A stretch of 64,000 nt of DNA, from contig JAHBXD010000001.1 in assembly GCA_019636695.1 (NCBI GenBank), positions 799,661 through 863,660 on the forward strand, read 5' to 3'. The translations under genes and the position numbers were made by a program. Of the stretch, positions 44,761 to 54,635 are shown one piece after another. The first letter of the stretch is position 1, and each line of letters opens with the position of its first letter. Source of the DNA: Phycisphaeraceae bacterium. GTDB lineage: Bacteria; Planctomycetota; Phycisphaerae; Phycisphaerales; UBA1924. The notes below the pieces were generated by a model. It saw only the letters and a list, made by a program, of their open reading frames with translations. It had not been told where the DNA came from and searched no databases.

Positions 44761-46410
44761 TCATCGGCCGAGGCGACGGAGGACGGCTCGTCGTTCGGGC
44801 AGCCCGAGAAGCGAAGCGAGCAGGAGATACGCTGCTCCGCCGAGTGATGTCGCGAGCGCAAGTCGCCAGAACGCCCGAGACCAGAGCGCTTCGGCAGGTA
44901 GAACCAGCAACAGCCCCTGCACAACCATGAACATCCCCAGGGCCGCAAGCCCGATGCGGGTGATCGCACGCACATCGTCAGAGAGCAGGAGCGCGGTTCC
45001 AAGGCGTGCTCGCAAAATCCTCGCGAGGAGAAGGGTCTGTACAAACTGAGACAGTGCCGTCGACCAGGCAAGCCCGGCCTCGCCGAGCGGCCAGATCAGG
45101 ATCAGGTTGCCCACCAGATTCAAGCCCACGGCCCACAGGGCGATTTTCATCGGGGTGGTGGTGTCTCCCCGGGCGTAAAAGACGCGCACGAGAACGTGGT
45201 TGACCCCATAGGCCCAGACACCCAGGGCATACCCCAAGAGCACCGCCGATGCTCGATCGACCCCGGCGTCGCTGAAGGCCCCGCCGCCACCGAACATGAC
45301 ATATGTCAAGTCGTAGCGCACGAGGACGAGGCCGACGGATGCCGGAAGCCCGATGAAAAGACTCAGGCGAATCGCCTCCCGCAACGTTCGCACCACACGA
45401 GCAATATCGGCCCCCGCGGCTGCGAGGGCGGGAAAGGCCGCGGTGGCGACAGCGATGCCGAATACTCCGAGTGGGAATTGGTAGAGCCTTTGGGTGTAGC
45501 TGAGGATGGCATTGGAGGCCTCATCGAGCGGGTATGGGTGCCCCAGGATGGTGGGCCCGATCCACGTGGGCCACATCGCAATGAGCGTATCGAAGAGGGC
45601 GTTGAGCTGGATGGTGCCGAGTCCGATAACTACTGGTAGGAATTTTCGGAGCATGGAGCGAGCAACCGGACGAGCGGGACCAAAATCTCGCCTCCAGCGC
45701 ATATGTCGACGCAAGGCCCAGAGGCACCAGGCGATCTGGAGGACGCCGGAAGCGACGGCCATGCTTCCGATGATGTAGGCGGAAGTCACCGCGTCGAAGC
45801 GTGGTCCGACGAAATGAAGCGTTGCCCCCAGGATCATCATCACATTGAGCAGAATCGGAGCGCCTGCGGCAGGCACGAATCGCCCGTGAACCTGGAGCAT
45901 CGCGCCGAGAATCGCCGCGGTGCAGACCAGGGGCATGAACGGGAGCATGACCATCATCAGCCGGAATGATCGAACCCGCTCGGGATCATCCGGGGCGGCG
46001 AGGACGATGAACAGCAAGACGAGTTCGCCGATCAACGTCAGGATGACCGTGATGAGGGCAAGAAGCAGAATCGTGAGTGACGCCAGCCGATCGCGGAGTT
46101 CGGGATCAGAACGATCAGCCCGGGCATATTCGGGCAGGAAGGCGGCGGCCAGGGCGCCTTCTCCGAAAAGGCGGCGAAAGAGATTGGGGATGAGAAATGC
46201 CGCGGCGAATGCCGACCCGACGGCGGTGTCACCGAAGACGCGAACGGTGCAGACATCGCGGGCAAGCCCGCCGAACCGCGAAATGAGCGTGAGCATGGAG
46301 ACGGTGCGAACGTCTCGGGCGATCGAGCGTTCGTCACCTGGTGATCCTTCGGCCGCGATCGAAGGTGGTGGGGGAGTCTGAGACAAGGTGCACACAGTAT
46401 CGGCGCGCAC
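44761..46410 (-). CDS. murJ: Lipid II flippase MurJ
   Basis: 549-residue, about 14-TM MOP-superfamily flippase that moves lipid II across the inner membrane for peptidoglycan synthesis. The start region SRFGGLARDVCTVRVFG, followed by AFLIPNLFRRLFGEGALAAAFLPEY, is the MurJ signature. N-terminal start is uncertain: GTG 46410 (used), GTG 46395 and TTG 46386 are all in frame and none has a clear ribosome site. Lies 54 bases from the downstream AI-2E family gene, and 39 bases from the upstream antiporter gene; probably one transcript. Confidence 0.92.
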   Translation of the reverse strand: MRADTVCTLSQTPPPPSIAAEGSPGDERSIARDVRTVSMLTLISRFGGLARDVCTVRVFGDTAVGSAFAAAFLIPNLFRRLFGEGALAAAFLPEYARADRSDPELRDRLASLTILLLALITVILTLIGELVLLFIVLAAPDDPERVRSFRLMMVMLPFMPLVCTAAILGAMLQVHGRFVPAAGAPILLNVMMILGATLHFVGPRFDAVTSAYIIGSMAVASGVLQIAWCLWALRRHMRWRRDFGPARPVARSMLRKFLPVVIGLGTIQLNALFDTLIAMWPTWIGPTILGHPYPLDEASNAILSYTQRLYQFPLGVFGIAVATAAFPALAAAGADIARVVRTLREAIRLSLFIGLPASVGLVLVRYDLTYVMFGGGGAFSDAGVDRASAVLLGYALGVWAYGVNHVLVRVFYARGDTTTPMKIALWAVGLNLVGNLILIWPLGEAGLAWSTALSQFVQTLLLARILRARLGTALLLSDDVRAITRIGLAALGMFMVVQGLLLVLPAEALWSRAFWRLALATSLGGAAYLLLASLLGLPERRAVLRRLGR

Positions 46411-46449
46411 CCGATATCGGCTGCATCCCTGGGGGTTCTCAGGGCCTGG

Positions 46450-48087
46450 TCAGAGGATTGAGGTTGCCCAGACGATCACCAGCACAGGGAGCAGGAAGAC
46501 CAGAGCGTACTTGATATACCCGAAGAACGAGGGCATCTTCAGACCGCCGGCCTCGGCGATGGACTTGACCATGAAGTTCGGGCCGTTGCCGATGTAGGTC
46601 ATCGCGCCGAAGAAAACCGCGCCTGTGGATATCGCGGCGAGGGCGTGCGTGCCGCGCACAGAGCCGAGGAAGGTGTGCATCTGTGCAGGTTTGAGTTCCA
46701 GCCCTTCGGCGGCGAAGGCGACCTGGAGGAAATTGAGGTAGGTGGGTGCGTTGTCGAGGAAGCCCGAAAGCAGACCGGTGGCGAAGAAATATTTGCTGGC
46801 CGAATCGATGCCGAGTTCGGCGCCGTGTTCGGAGAGATAGGCCAGCGCCGGCGCCATGGTGACAAAGATGCCTACGAAGAGCAGGCCGACCTCTTTTACC
46901 GGGAAGAACGTGAACTCGTTGAGGCGCAGAATGCTGCGGTCGGCCATGGCATACGCGAGCATGGCGACGGCGATCTGGAAGGTCGCGCCGACGGGCTTGC
47001 CTTCGAGGGCGGTGCCGCGGAGCATCGGATCGATGAAGACGCCCGCGACGATCAGGGGAAGCGCGATCAGGCCTGATGCTCCGCGAACGCGGACGCGAGT
47101 CGGGCCGACGTGATCGAGATCGAGCGAGGCAACGGGAATGCGTGTATCGATCACATAGAAAATACCCAGCAGCATGGCGTTGACCGTCAACCATTGGTTG
47201 AACAGATTGAAGATCGTCCACTCTGCGGGAACACCCTTGAGGAAGCCGAGGTATAGCGGGGGGTCGCCGATGAGGGTCAGCCCACCGCCGCAGTTACTGA
47301 CGATGAAAATGAAGAAGACGACATGGATGGGCTTGAGCCGCCCCTTGTTGATGCGCATGAAAGGGCGAATCAGCAGAACGCTGGCTCCGGTTGTGCCGAC
47401 GATGTTGGCCATCACCGCGCCGATACCCAAGATCGCTGTGTTCAGAGCCGGACGGCCGCGGCCGCGGATATCGACCAGGATGCCTCCTGAAGCGACATAC
47501 AGCCCGCCGACCAGCGCGATGAATGCGTAGTACTCCAGAGCGATGTGCGACATCTGATACTGGCCATAACTCAAGCCGTGGGCGTAAGGCAGGTTGAAGG
47601 CGCTGAGGTAGTAGGCCAGGATGCCGCCGCCCAGGAAAAACGCGAAATCGGGAAAGTGATGATGCCAGATGCGCATATTGATGAAGGGCATCAAGGCGAT
47701 CGAGATCAGCATCACGGCGAACGGCACCACCAGCCACAGCGGGATAACAGGGGTGGGGCCGTGCTCATCATGGTGGTCGTCGGCTGAATGGTCAGCAGCG
47801 GCATACGCAGCCTGAGGTATCGCCCCGGCGGGAAGCCGCGTCGGGGCCGGGTCGAGCGGGTCGAAGGTTTCGTGCCCGTTGGCGAGCGCTTCGCCCGGGG
47901 GCAGGGGGGTGCCTTGGGCATGGGCATCACGAGATGCCAGCGAAGCCTCGGGCGCCTGTGCAGTGTGATGATCGGTATAGCGGGCAGGAGCGATCGCGGC
48001 GACGACAAGGCCCAGGATGACACCGACCAGAAGCGATATGACCCAGCATCGAGGACCGTGGAAACCGTGTGAGGAATCGTGGGCCAT
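46450..48087 (-). CDS. Sodium/proton antiporter, NhaD/CitMHS type
   Basis: 545-residue ion-transporter superfamily protein, closest in pattern to the 'sodium:proton antiporter' CitMHS_2 group. Start ATG 48087 with GGAGGAG eight bases upstream. TM1 at 13-33, then a non-membrane loop of about 75 residues ending in the His/Asp cluster HSADDHHDEHG, then about 11 TM segments. Conserved-looking blocks: NIVGTTGASVLLIRPFMRIN, SNCGGGLTLIGDPPLYLGFLKGV and FLDNAPTYLNF, typical of the family. Placed about 170 bases after mrpG; together they suggest a sodium-extruding locus. The His-rich loop could sense pH or bind metal (inference). Confidence 0.87.
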   Translation of the reverse strand: MAHDSSHGFHGPRCWVISLLVGVILGLVVAAIAPARYTDHHTAQAPEASLASRDAHAQGTPLPPGEALANGHETFDPLDPAPTRLPAGAIPQAAYAAADHSADDHHDEHGPTPVIPLWLVVPFAVMLISIALMPFINMRIWHHHFPDFAFFLGGGILAYYLSAFNLPYAHGLSYGQYQMSHIALEYYAFIALVGGLYVASGGILVDIRGRGRPALNTAILGIGAVMANIVGTTGASVLLIRPFMRINKGRLKPIHVVFFIFIVSNCGGGLTLIGDPPLYLGFLKGVPAEWTIFNLFNQWLTVNAMLLGIFYVIDTRIPVASLDLDHVGPTRVRVRGASGLIALPLIVAGVFIDPMLRGTALEGKPVGATFQIAVAMLAYAMADRSILRLNEFTFFPVKEVGLLFVGIFVTMAPALAYLSEHGAELGIDSASKYFFATGLLSGFLDNAPTYLNFLQVAFAAEGLELKPAQMHTFLGSVRGTHALAAISTGAVFFGAMTYIGNGPNFMVKSIAEAGGLKMPSFFGYIKYALVFLLPVLVIVWATSIL

Positions 48088-48259
48088 ATACGTCGCTCCT
48101 CCTCGGACCTGCCCGTGCAGCGAGACCGTTCGCTATCGGTAGTCCTTCCGAGGGGGATGATGCCGGGGGAGGCTTGGCTGCGGCATCGGCGGAGGACTAT
48201 ACCGTGCCGCCGCCCGTTCGGGGGAGAGGTTCGACAGGGATTATCAGCATGTGCGAGGG

Positions 48260-48649
48260 TCAGCTTGGGGTGGTTTCCCCTGAGGGGTTCTCAGGGGGGG
48301 GAGGGGGCGCCGAACCGTCTTCCCGAGGGGGTTGGTCGAGGCCCAGTTCGTCCACCGCAGTGCGCTCCCAGAGAGGAATGCGCACGATGTATGCCGCACG
48401 GGCGATGACGTGTGCAGCGACGGGAGCAGTGAGGAAAAGGAAGGCCACCACGAGGCTCGCTTTGACGGCCGAACCCATGTCGGCGAAGTGGATGGCTGCG
48501 GCGACCATCAGAAACCCGACACCGAGCGTCCCGGCCTTGGTGGATGCCTGGAGGCGGGTGAAGAGATCGGGCATGCGCACGACACCGACCGCGCCAAGGA
48601 CGCCGAAAAACATGCCGATGAAAAGCAACGCCGCGACGACAACGCTCAT
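48260..48649 (-). CDS. mrpG: Mrp antiporter subunit G
   Basis: 129-residue, three-TM subunit of the Mrp Na+(or K+)/H+ antiporter. Recognised by the phage-like PhaG/MnhG pattern IGMFFGVLGAVGVVRMPDLFTRLQASTKAGTLGVG. A C-terminal Pro/Glu-rich tail follows the TM part. Start ATG overlaps the mrpF stop by four bases. Last gene of the seven-gene set. Confidence 0.93.
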   Translation of the reverse strand: MSVVVAALLFIGMFFGVLGAVGVVRMPDLFTRLQASTKAGTLGVGFLMVAAAIHFADMGSAVKASLVVAFLFLTAPVAAHVIARAAYIVRIPLWERTAVDELGLDQPPREDGSAPPPPPENPSGETTPS

Positions 48650-48981
48650 TTCTGCCCCCCGCCCTTCTGCATGTAGTATGCAAAGGCGACCGTGCCGATG
48701 AACATGAGCAATGCCACAACAACCGAGACGATGAGGTAGATCGGTTCGTCTTCGAGAATGGCATAGACGGCGATGGCGCCGACGGCGATCGTGCCGATGA
48801 GGTCGAGCGCGACGACACGATCAGGAAGACTCGGACCTCGAAGCAGTCGCCACGATGCGAGGGCAATGGCTAAGCCAAGCCCGCCGAGAGCCACGGGCAC
48901 CGCGAACGCAAGTACAGGCCCGAGCGTCGCCGATGCGAGCTGGGCGGCTGCAAGCATGGGGGTGGAGGAGAGATCGATCAT
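48646..48981 (-). CDS. mrpF: Mrp antiporter subunit F
   Basis: 111-residue, three-TM subunit. Family hallmark LRGPSLPDRVVALDLIGTIAVG is present, followed by a helix and YLIVSVVVALLMFIGTVAFAYYMQK. ATG start overlaps the mrpE stop (ATGA). The Asp-containing PDRVVALD helix is part of the putative ion pathway in this family. Confidence 0.94.
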   Translation of the reverse strand: MIDLSSTPMLAAAQLASATLGPVLAFAVPVALGGLGLAIALASWRLLRGPSLPDRVVALDLIGTIAVGAIAVYAILEDEPIYLIVSVVVALLMFIGTVAFAYYMQKGGGQK

Positions 48982-49463
48982 CGTAAAGCGCTCAACACGC
49001 GGGCTTCGAAGCCTTTCTTGATATCGCGGCGAACGGTATCGGGGTCAACATACCACATGACATGCACATACAGCACCTGTTTGCCGGTTTCATCGTCTTC
49101 ACCGATGTCGATGCTGAGCGTGCCGGGAGTGAGGGTGATGAGATTGGAGAGGATGGTCAACTCGGTTTCATTCATGCGTTCGAGCGGTACGGCGATGACG
49201 CCGGGTCGCATGCGGTTGAGGGGCATGACGGTGTAGTAGGCCATGCGGAGGTTTGCGAGAAATAGCTCGACGACGAAATAGATCAGCAGCCCGATGACGT
49301 CGCCGACGTCTTTGAAGTATTTCCGCTCTTGAAGGACTGACCGGAGCATGAGCAGCACGACGAACCCGACGCCGTAGCCGACGACAAGGTTGGGCGCGGA
49401 GAACGTTTCCGTCATTGCCGCCCAAAGCAGCGCGAGCACGATGTTCCAGACGAGCAGTCTCAC
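48978..49463 (-). CDS. mrpE: Mrp antiporter subunit E
   Basis: 161-residue subunit with two N-terminal TM segments and a cytoplasmic part. The sequence MRPGVIAVPLERMNETELTILSNLITLTPGTLSIDI is the MnhE signature, with VLYVHVMWYVD near the end. Start GTG overlaps the mrpD stop by four bases. Required in known systems for complex assembly. Confidence 0.94.
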   Translation of the reverse strand: MRLLVWNIVLALLWAAMTETFSAPNLVVGYGVGFVVLLMLRSVLQERKYFKDVGDVIGLLIYFVVELFLANLRMAYYTVMPLNRMRPGVIAVPLERMNETELTILSNLITLTPGTLSIDIGEDDETGKQVLYVHVMWYVDPDTVRRDIKKGFEARVLSALR

Positions 49464-51019
49464 GGGGCATCTCCGCTCGGCGCAGCATCGGGGCTGCCGA
49501 GGACGGTGTGAATGTAACGCGAGGGTGTGAGAAGATCATCGGTAACGCGTTGGGCCAGTTCGAAGACGGGCTGAGCGCCCAGACCGATCAGCACGGTAAG
49601 CAGGGCCATTGCGGCGATCGGGGCGAGCATCGTGAAGGGTGTGCGAGGAGGCTTCGCGGGAGGGGCATCATCGTGGCTGTTCTCGTTGTCGGCGGACTCT
49701 CCAGGGGATTTCCAGAAGGCTTCCGCCCAGATTTTGGTCATGGAGAAGAGCGTCATGATGCCGACGAGCAGCGCGATCGCCACGTAGAGGAACGCGCGTT
49801 CATCAACCGCCGCACGAAGCAGAATCAACTTGGCCCAGAACCCCGAGAGCGGGGGAACGCCGGCGAGCGACATCGCGGGAATCATGAAAAGCAAGGCGAC
49901 AATCGGCGCTGAGGCGTAGACGCCCACGATCCCGGGGCGGCCAAGGTCGGATGTGCCGCGGATGAGATGCGCGACGCCGGCGACAAGGAAGAGATTGGCC
50001 TTGACGATGATGTGATGCATGATGTAGAAGATCGAGCCGGCAATGGCCAGCGGCGTGAAGAGCGCAAGGCCCAGGATCATGTACCCGATCTGGCTGACGA
50101 TGTGGAAGCTCAGGATTCGGCGGAACTCGCCCTGTGAGGCCGCCCCGAGCACGCCGGTGATCATGGTCAGTGCGGCTACCCAGAGCAGAATGGAGTGGGT
50201 GAAACCGACATCGTGGGTGAAGATCAACGTAAAGACGCGGATCATGGCGTATACGCCGACCTTGGTGAGCAGCCCCGCGAAGAGGGCCGAAACGGCGAAA
50301 GGAGGTGTGTGGTAACTGGCGGGCAACCAGAAGAAGAGCGGGAAGACCGCGGATTTGATGCCGAAGGCGATCATGAACATCATCGCCACGACCGTGAGCG
50401 GGCCGTCGCGCCCTTCCTGGGCCGCCTGGGCCACCTTCAGCGACAGGTCGGCCATGTTGAGCGTGCCGACCGCGCCGTACAGAATGCCTACGGCCGAGAG
50501 AAAGACCGCCGAGGAAAAGAGGTTGAGCGTGACATACTTGATCGCGCCCTCAAGCTGTCCGCGCTCGCTGCCGAGCGCCAGCAGCACGAATGAACTTAGC
50601 AGCAGCACCTCGAAGCAGACGTACAAATTGAAGATGTCGCCGGTGAGAAACGCCCCGCAGACCCCGGCCATGAGCACGTGGACCAGCGGGTGATAGAGGT
50701 ATTGCTTGCGTATGGAATCGACGCTGGCGATCGAGTAGACGACGACCGCGGCGGCGGTGATCGCCCCGAGCAGCACCATGATCGCCCCGAAGAGGTCGGC
50801 GACGAGGGTGATGCCGAAAGGCGCGGCCCATGACCCCGAGTGCACGGCAATCATGCCGTCGCGATGAACAATAACCAAGAGCAGGATGGAAACAACCAGC
50901 AACGCCCCGGCGCCGAAAAGGCTGACCCACTGCTGCAAGCGAAGCGAGCGATAAAACAGCATGCCCAGGCAGGCCGTGCAGAGGGGGATCAGGATGGGGA
51001 GCACCGGAAGCAGGGTCAA
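49460..51019 (-). CDS. mrpD: Mrp antiporter subunit D (NuoL/M/N-like)
   Basis: 519-residue, about 14-TM subunit homologous to the proton-pumping subunits of complex I. TTG start overlaps the mrpC stop (TTGA). The central Proton_antipo_M block is recognisable ([59 protein letters not shown]). The conserved Lys residues expected in TM7 and TM8 are present in LTKVG and IIVKAN. The C-terminus has a hydrophilic Pro/Asp/His-rich stretch near 460, after [18 protein letters not shown]. Functional by motif content. Confidence 0.94.
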   Translation of the reverse strand: MTLLPVLPILIPLCTACLGMLFYRSLRLQQWVSLFGAGALLVVSILLLVIVHRDGMIAVHSGSWAAPFGITLVADLFGAIMVLLGAITAAAVVVYSIASVDSIRKQYLYHPLVHVLMAGVCGAFLTGDIFNLYVCFEVLLLSSFVLLALGSERGQLEGAIKYVTLNLFSSAVFLSAVGILYGAVGTLNMADLSLKVAQAAQEGRDGPLTVVAMMFMIAFGIKSAVFPLFFWLPASYHTPPFAVSALFAGLLTKVGVYAMIRVFTLIFTHDVGFTHSILLWVAALTMITGVLGAASQGEFRRILSFHIVSQIGYMILGLALFTPLAIAGSIFYIMHHIIVKANLFLVAGVAHLIRGTSDLGRPGIVGVYASAPIVALLFMIPAMSLAGVPPLSGFWAKLILLRAAVDERAFLYVAIALLVGIMTLFSMTKIWAEAFWKSPGESADNENSHDDAPPAKPPRTPFTMLAPIAAMALLTVLIGLGAQPVFELAQRVTDDLLTPSRYIHTVLGSPDAAPSGDAP

Positions 51020-51369
51020 TGGTCTGTTCCTGTGAATTCATCGGTGTCGTCGGTGCCGACGGCTCGATACGCCCGGCTGACGAGCACCATCATGAAGGCC
51101 AGCACACCGAAACTGATGACAATGGCGGTCAGAATCAGCGCCTGGGGCAGAGGGTCGGCAAACGGCGCTGATGGAATCGTTTCGCCCTCTTCGATCAGCG
51201 GTGCGCGGGCGCGCACCAGCCCACCCGAAGTAAAGATGAGCAGGTTGGCCCCGTGGCCGAGCAGCGCCAGGCCCATGATGAGCTTGACGATGCTTCGGCG
51301 CAGCATGAGGTAGATGCCCATCGCGAAGAGGCCGCCGACCAGAATGGCGAGCAAGACGTTCAGGGTCAC
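51016..51369 (-). CDS. mrpC: Mrp antiporter subunit C (NuoK-like)
   Basis: 117-residue, three-TM homologue of NuoK. Start GTG 51369 overlaps the mrpB stop (GTGA); the GGAGG lies directly against the start. Sequence [32 protein letters not shown] is the MnhC/NuoK core, and [20 protein letters not shown] is TM3 with the conserved family pattern. Confidence 0.93.
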   Translation of the reverse strand: MTLNVLLAILVGGLFAMGIYLMLRRSIVKLIMGLALLGHGANLLIFTSGGLVRARAPLIEEGETIPSAPFADPLPQALILTAIVISFGVLAFMMVLVSRAYRAVGTDDTDEFTGTDH

Positions 51370-51779
51370 TCCTCCAGAAGGGCAAGGACGATGGACATGA
51401 CAACGCCCAGCACCACGCAATAGACGCCGATATCAAAGAGCAGGGGGGTGCCGACCTTGATCGAGCCGAACCCAGGTACATGCACGCTGCCCCATTGTCC
51501 GGTGAGAAAAGCGCTGCCTTCGACCACGGCGAAGAGGCCGCTGGCGATGGCCATGGCCAGCCCTGCCGCCATCAGCCAGACGAGGTCTACCCGAAGGGCC
51601 GTGCGCGTCGCCTTCGGACCGAACGCCATGCCGTGGAGCGCAAAACCTGCAGCCCCGATGAGTGCCCCGATGAAGCCGCCGCCGGGCTTGTTGTGGCCTT
51701 GCAGCATGATGACCAACGAAACCACAAGAAGCAGCGGGAGAAGGTATCGCGTTGCGGTCTGGAGGATGGTTGAGTTCAC
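51366..51779 (-). CDS. mrpB: Mrp antiporter subunit B
   Basis: 137-residue, four-TM subunit of the MnhB family. Hallmarks: [26 protein letters not shown] and [23 protein letters not shown]. Start GTG 51779 overlaps the mrpA stop (GTGA). A separate MrpB, as here, is found in the seven-gene (group 1) Mrp operons; group 2 operons fuse it to MrpA. Confidence 0.94.
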   Translation of the reverse strand: MNSTILQTATRYLLPLLLVVSLVIMLQGHNKPGGGFIGALIGAAGFALHGMAFGPKATRTALRVDLVWLMAAGLAMAIASGLFAVVEGSAFLTGQWGSVHVPGFGSIKVGTPLLFDIGVYCVVLGVVMSIVLALLEE

Positions 51780-54118
51780 GGGGCGCCCCCTTCCTGCTCG
51801 CGCTTGGGTCGGGCGGGCGTGACTTTCATCAGGGCATATACCCCGGCCGCGGCAACGATGAGCACCGTGATCTCTCCCAGGGTGTCCAGCGCCCGGAAGT
51901 CGACAAGAATGACATTGACGATGTTGCGGCCATGTGCCTCGGGCAGGCTGTTTGCGGCGTAAAACTCAGAAACATCACGCCCCGACCGAAGTCCGCCGGT
52001 CAGCAAGACGAGCGAAGCCATCACCGCCCCGACAGCACCGGCGACGATCATGTCGCGTATTTTCTGCGGTCCGGCGGAAATATTGCGGAAGTCGGGCAGC
52101 ATGTAGAACACGAGGACCATCAGCACAACCGTGAGGGTCTCGATGCAGATCTGCGTCAGCGAAAGATCCGGAGCGCCGAACAGGACGAAGAGAATGGCAA
52201 TGCCGTAGCCCACCAGCCCGAGACCTGCGATCGCCGCGAGTCGATTGCGGGCAAAACCCGTAAAGACCGCTCCGACAAGAATCAGGCCCACGAGGGCCGC
52301 CTCGTATGTCCGGACCTCGCCCATTTTCGGAAGTGTGCCAAGCCCCCCGCGAAGCGCCAGCGTGATGCCCATGGTAATGACGGTCGTGCTGATCGTGACG
52401 AAGACATACTGGCGCAAATAGCCCGATTGGAGTGCACGAGTCTGGAATTTCGCCGTCGCGATCACCCCGCTGAGCGCCCAGTCGTAGATCTTCGCCGGGC
52501 CGATCGCATTGAGCACGCGCTGAAGCGGCTCGGTCACCCCGACTACACCGCGACGCATCACATACACCAGCGCGCCGACCACAAGCGCCGTGACGCTCAA
52601 CCCGAGGGCCAGATTAAAGCCGTGCCAGAGCGAAAGATCCGGATTCGCCTCGGCCGCGAGTATGGCAGAAGCCGCCGGTCGCACCAATGGCATGGCCAGT
52701 ACTGCGGGAATGATCGCCGCCGCAAGCCCAAGCACCGCCAGCAGCGCCGGTCCGAGCATGAGTGCAAGCGGGGGATCGTGCGGTTTCACGGGCGTTGGGC
52801 GAACTTTCCCGATAAAGGGGCTTAGCCCGATGCGTGCGGCGACCACAACGCCGAATGCCGCTGAAATCGTGAACACCGCAACCAGCGCGATGCCCTCCGG
52901 CCCAGCCGCCGCCGACTTGAGCAGTGCTTTGAAAGTCAGTTCCTTTGCGGTAAAACCGAGGAAGGGCAGGATGCCCGCCATCGAGGCCCCGGCAAGTGCC
53001 GTCGCGGCGAAGAGCAGAGGCATGGCGCGGCCCAGCCCGCCGAGTTTGTCGACATCTTTCTCGCCGGTTTCATGGTCGATCGCGCCCGCCGCCATGAACA
53101 GCGCGCCCTTGTAAAACGCGTGGCTGAGGAGGAACACCATCCCCGCTTCAACGGCGTAGGTCGAACCGACTCCGATCGACATCACGATTGCGCCCAGGGC
53201 GCTGATGGTCGAATAGGCCAGCAGCGGTTTGAGCAGGCTCTGACGAATCGCCAGCCACGCGCCGACAAACATCGTTGCAGCACCGATCCACGTCAACAGC
53301 GGCGCCCAAAGCACATCGGCGGCGAAGACGGGCGAGAACCGTGCGAGCAGATAAATCCCCGCCTTGACCATGGTCGATGAGTGCAGATAAGCGCTCACGG
53401 GCGTCGGCGCGGCCATGGCGTTCGGAAGCCAGAAATGGAACGGAAACTGGGCTGATTTTGTGCAAGCGCCGAAGATTAGCAGCAGCATGATCGGCAGGCT
53501 CAACGGGCTGTCATGGATGACATCACTCCGCGCGGCAAGTTCCGAAATCGTCATCGTTCCGGCGACATCGGCGAGCATCAACGCCGCCGCGAGGATCGCC
53601 AGTCCGCCGAGGCCGGTTACCAGCAGCGCTTGCAGGGCCGACGATCGCGATTTGGCCTTTGCGTGGTCATATCCGATGAGCAGATACGAACTGACGCTCG
53701 TCAGTTCCCAGAAGACAAAGAGCAGCAACAGGTTGTCCGCCAGCACGACGCCGAGCATCGACCCCATGAACATGAGCAGATAGGCATACAGCCTGCCCAA
53801 TTGCCGCTCGCCCTTGAGATACCCGCCCGCGTAGATGAAGATCGCGGCGCCGATGCCGCTGACGAGCATGGCCATCAGCAATCCCAGGCCGTCGAGCCTG
53901 AAATCAAGCGAGACCCCCATCCCAGGCACCCATTCGAACGACTCGACAACGGCCCCACCTGGAGCAGCAATATCGGCAGCCCGCGTGCCCAGAAGCACGC
54001 AGATGCCCAGCGGGAGCATCGCAATGACAACGCCCGCAAACCGACCGAGAACGCGATGCAACCACGGCGCAACCGTGGCGAGAAGAAAGCCCGACAGCAC
54101 GATGCCCAGAAGCAGCAC
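51776..54118 (-). CDS. mrpA: Mrp antiporter subunit A (NuoL-like, with MbhD/E-like C-terminus)
   Basis: 780-residue, about 21-TM large subunit. N-terminal two thirds follow Nuo[23 protein letters not shown] at about 140, [40 protein letters not shown] at about 220-260, with the functional Glu and Lys residues present. C-terminal third carries the MnhA-specific segment ([28 protein letters not shown]) and ends in [24 protein letters not shown]. Start GTG 54118 has GGAG about nine bases upstream. First gene of the mrp operon; upstream VanZ ends 86 bases away. Confidence 0.95.
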   Translation of the reverse strand: MLLLGIVLSGFLLATVAPWLHRVLGRFAGVVIAMLPLGICVLLGTRAADIAAPGGAVVESFEWVPGMGVSLDFRLDGLGLLMAMLVSGIGAAIFIYAGGYLKGERQLGRLYAYLLMFMGSMLGVVLADNLLLLFVFWELTSVSSYLLIGYDHAKAKSRSSALQALLVTGLGGLAILAAALMLADVAGTMTISELAARSDVIHDSPLSLPIMLLLIFGACTKSAQFPFHFWLPNAMAAPTPVSAYLHSSTMVKAGIYLLARFSPVFAADVLWAPLLTWIGAATMFVGAWLAIRQSLLKPLLAYSTISALGAIVMSIGVGSTYAVEAGMVFLLSHAFYKGALFMAAGAIDHETGEKDVDKLGGLGRAMPLLFAATALAGASMAGILPFLGFTAKELTFKALLKSAAAGPEGIALVAVFTISAAFGVVVAARIGLSPFIGKVRPTPVKPHDPPLALMLGPALLAVLGLAAAIIPAVLAMPLVRPAASAILAAEANPDLSLWHGFNLALGLSVTALVVGALVYVMRRGVVGVTEPLQRVLNAIGPAKIYDWALSGVIATAKFQTRALQSGYLRQYVFVTISTTVITMGITLALRGGLGTLPKMGEVRTYEAALVGLILVGAVFTGFARNRLAAIAGLGLVGYGIAILFVLFGAPDLSLTQICIETLTVVLMVLVFYMLPDFRNISAGPQKIRDMIVAGAVGAVMASLVLLTGGLRSGRDVSEFYAANSLPEAHGRNIVNVILVDFRALDTLGEITVLIVAAAGVYALMKVTPARPKREQEGGAP

Positions 54119-54203
54119 GAGGCCAAACTCCTCTCAATCCGCGTGAACTTCCCGGCCCGTCAAGCCCGACCGGGCGGGATCATAACGCCTCATCGCAACC
54201 CTG

Positions 54204-54635
54204 TCACTCTGGTGTGCCGGTGGTGGATTGGGCGTCGCTCCCCGGCCGGGGCTTTCGCCCTTCCGGACGAGCGTTCAGAACCCTTCCGACTACATGCGCC
54301 GTCATCGCACCGCAGACAATGCCGACCACGTCGGCGAAAAAGTCATCCAGAGCCGATACGCGGCCGAAAAACTGCTGCGACCACTCGTCCAGTGCGGCAT
54401 ATGCCGTGCCTATGCCAAGCGTCATGAGCAGGTTTCGGCGTGTGCCTACCCGGCCGGGAAGCCCTGAAAGCGACAGCAGCGCCCCCCAAACGGCGAATGC
54501 CCCGATATGCGCGAGCAGATCCGATCGCGGCACCGGCCCCTCAACCACCATTCCGGGCCAATGCGTCAGCATGGCCAGCAGGCACGCATACACCACAAAC
54601 GCCCCGATCAGCAGCCGGCGGCTACACCGCCGCAC
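54204..54635 (-). CDS. VanZ family membrane protein
   Basis: 143-residue VanZ-like protein with about four TM segments. The motif DEWSQQFFGRVSALDDFFADVVG, with the conserved acidic and Gln residues, is the VanZ signature. GTG 54635 is preferred because AGGAG lies seven bases upstream; ATG 54665 is in frame but would overlap parA by 44 bases and lacks a ribosome site. VanZ proteins confer low-level teicoplanin resistance in one known case but are mostly of unknown role. C-terminal tail Arg/Pro/Gly-rich. Downstream of the orphan parA. Confidence 0.8.
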   Translation of the reverse strand: MRRCSRRLLIGAFVVYACLLAMLTHWPGMVVEGPVPRSDLLAHIGAFAVWGALLSLSGLPGRVGTRRNLLMTLGIGTAYAALDEWSQQFFGRVSALDDFFADVVGIVCGAMTAHVVGRVLNARPEGRKPRPGSDAQSTTGTPE

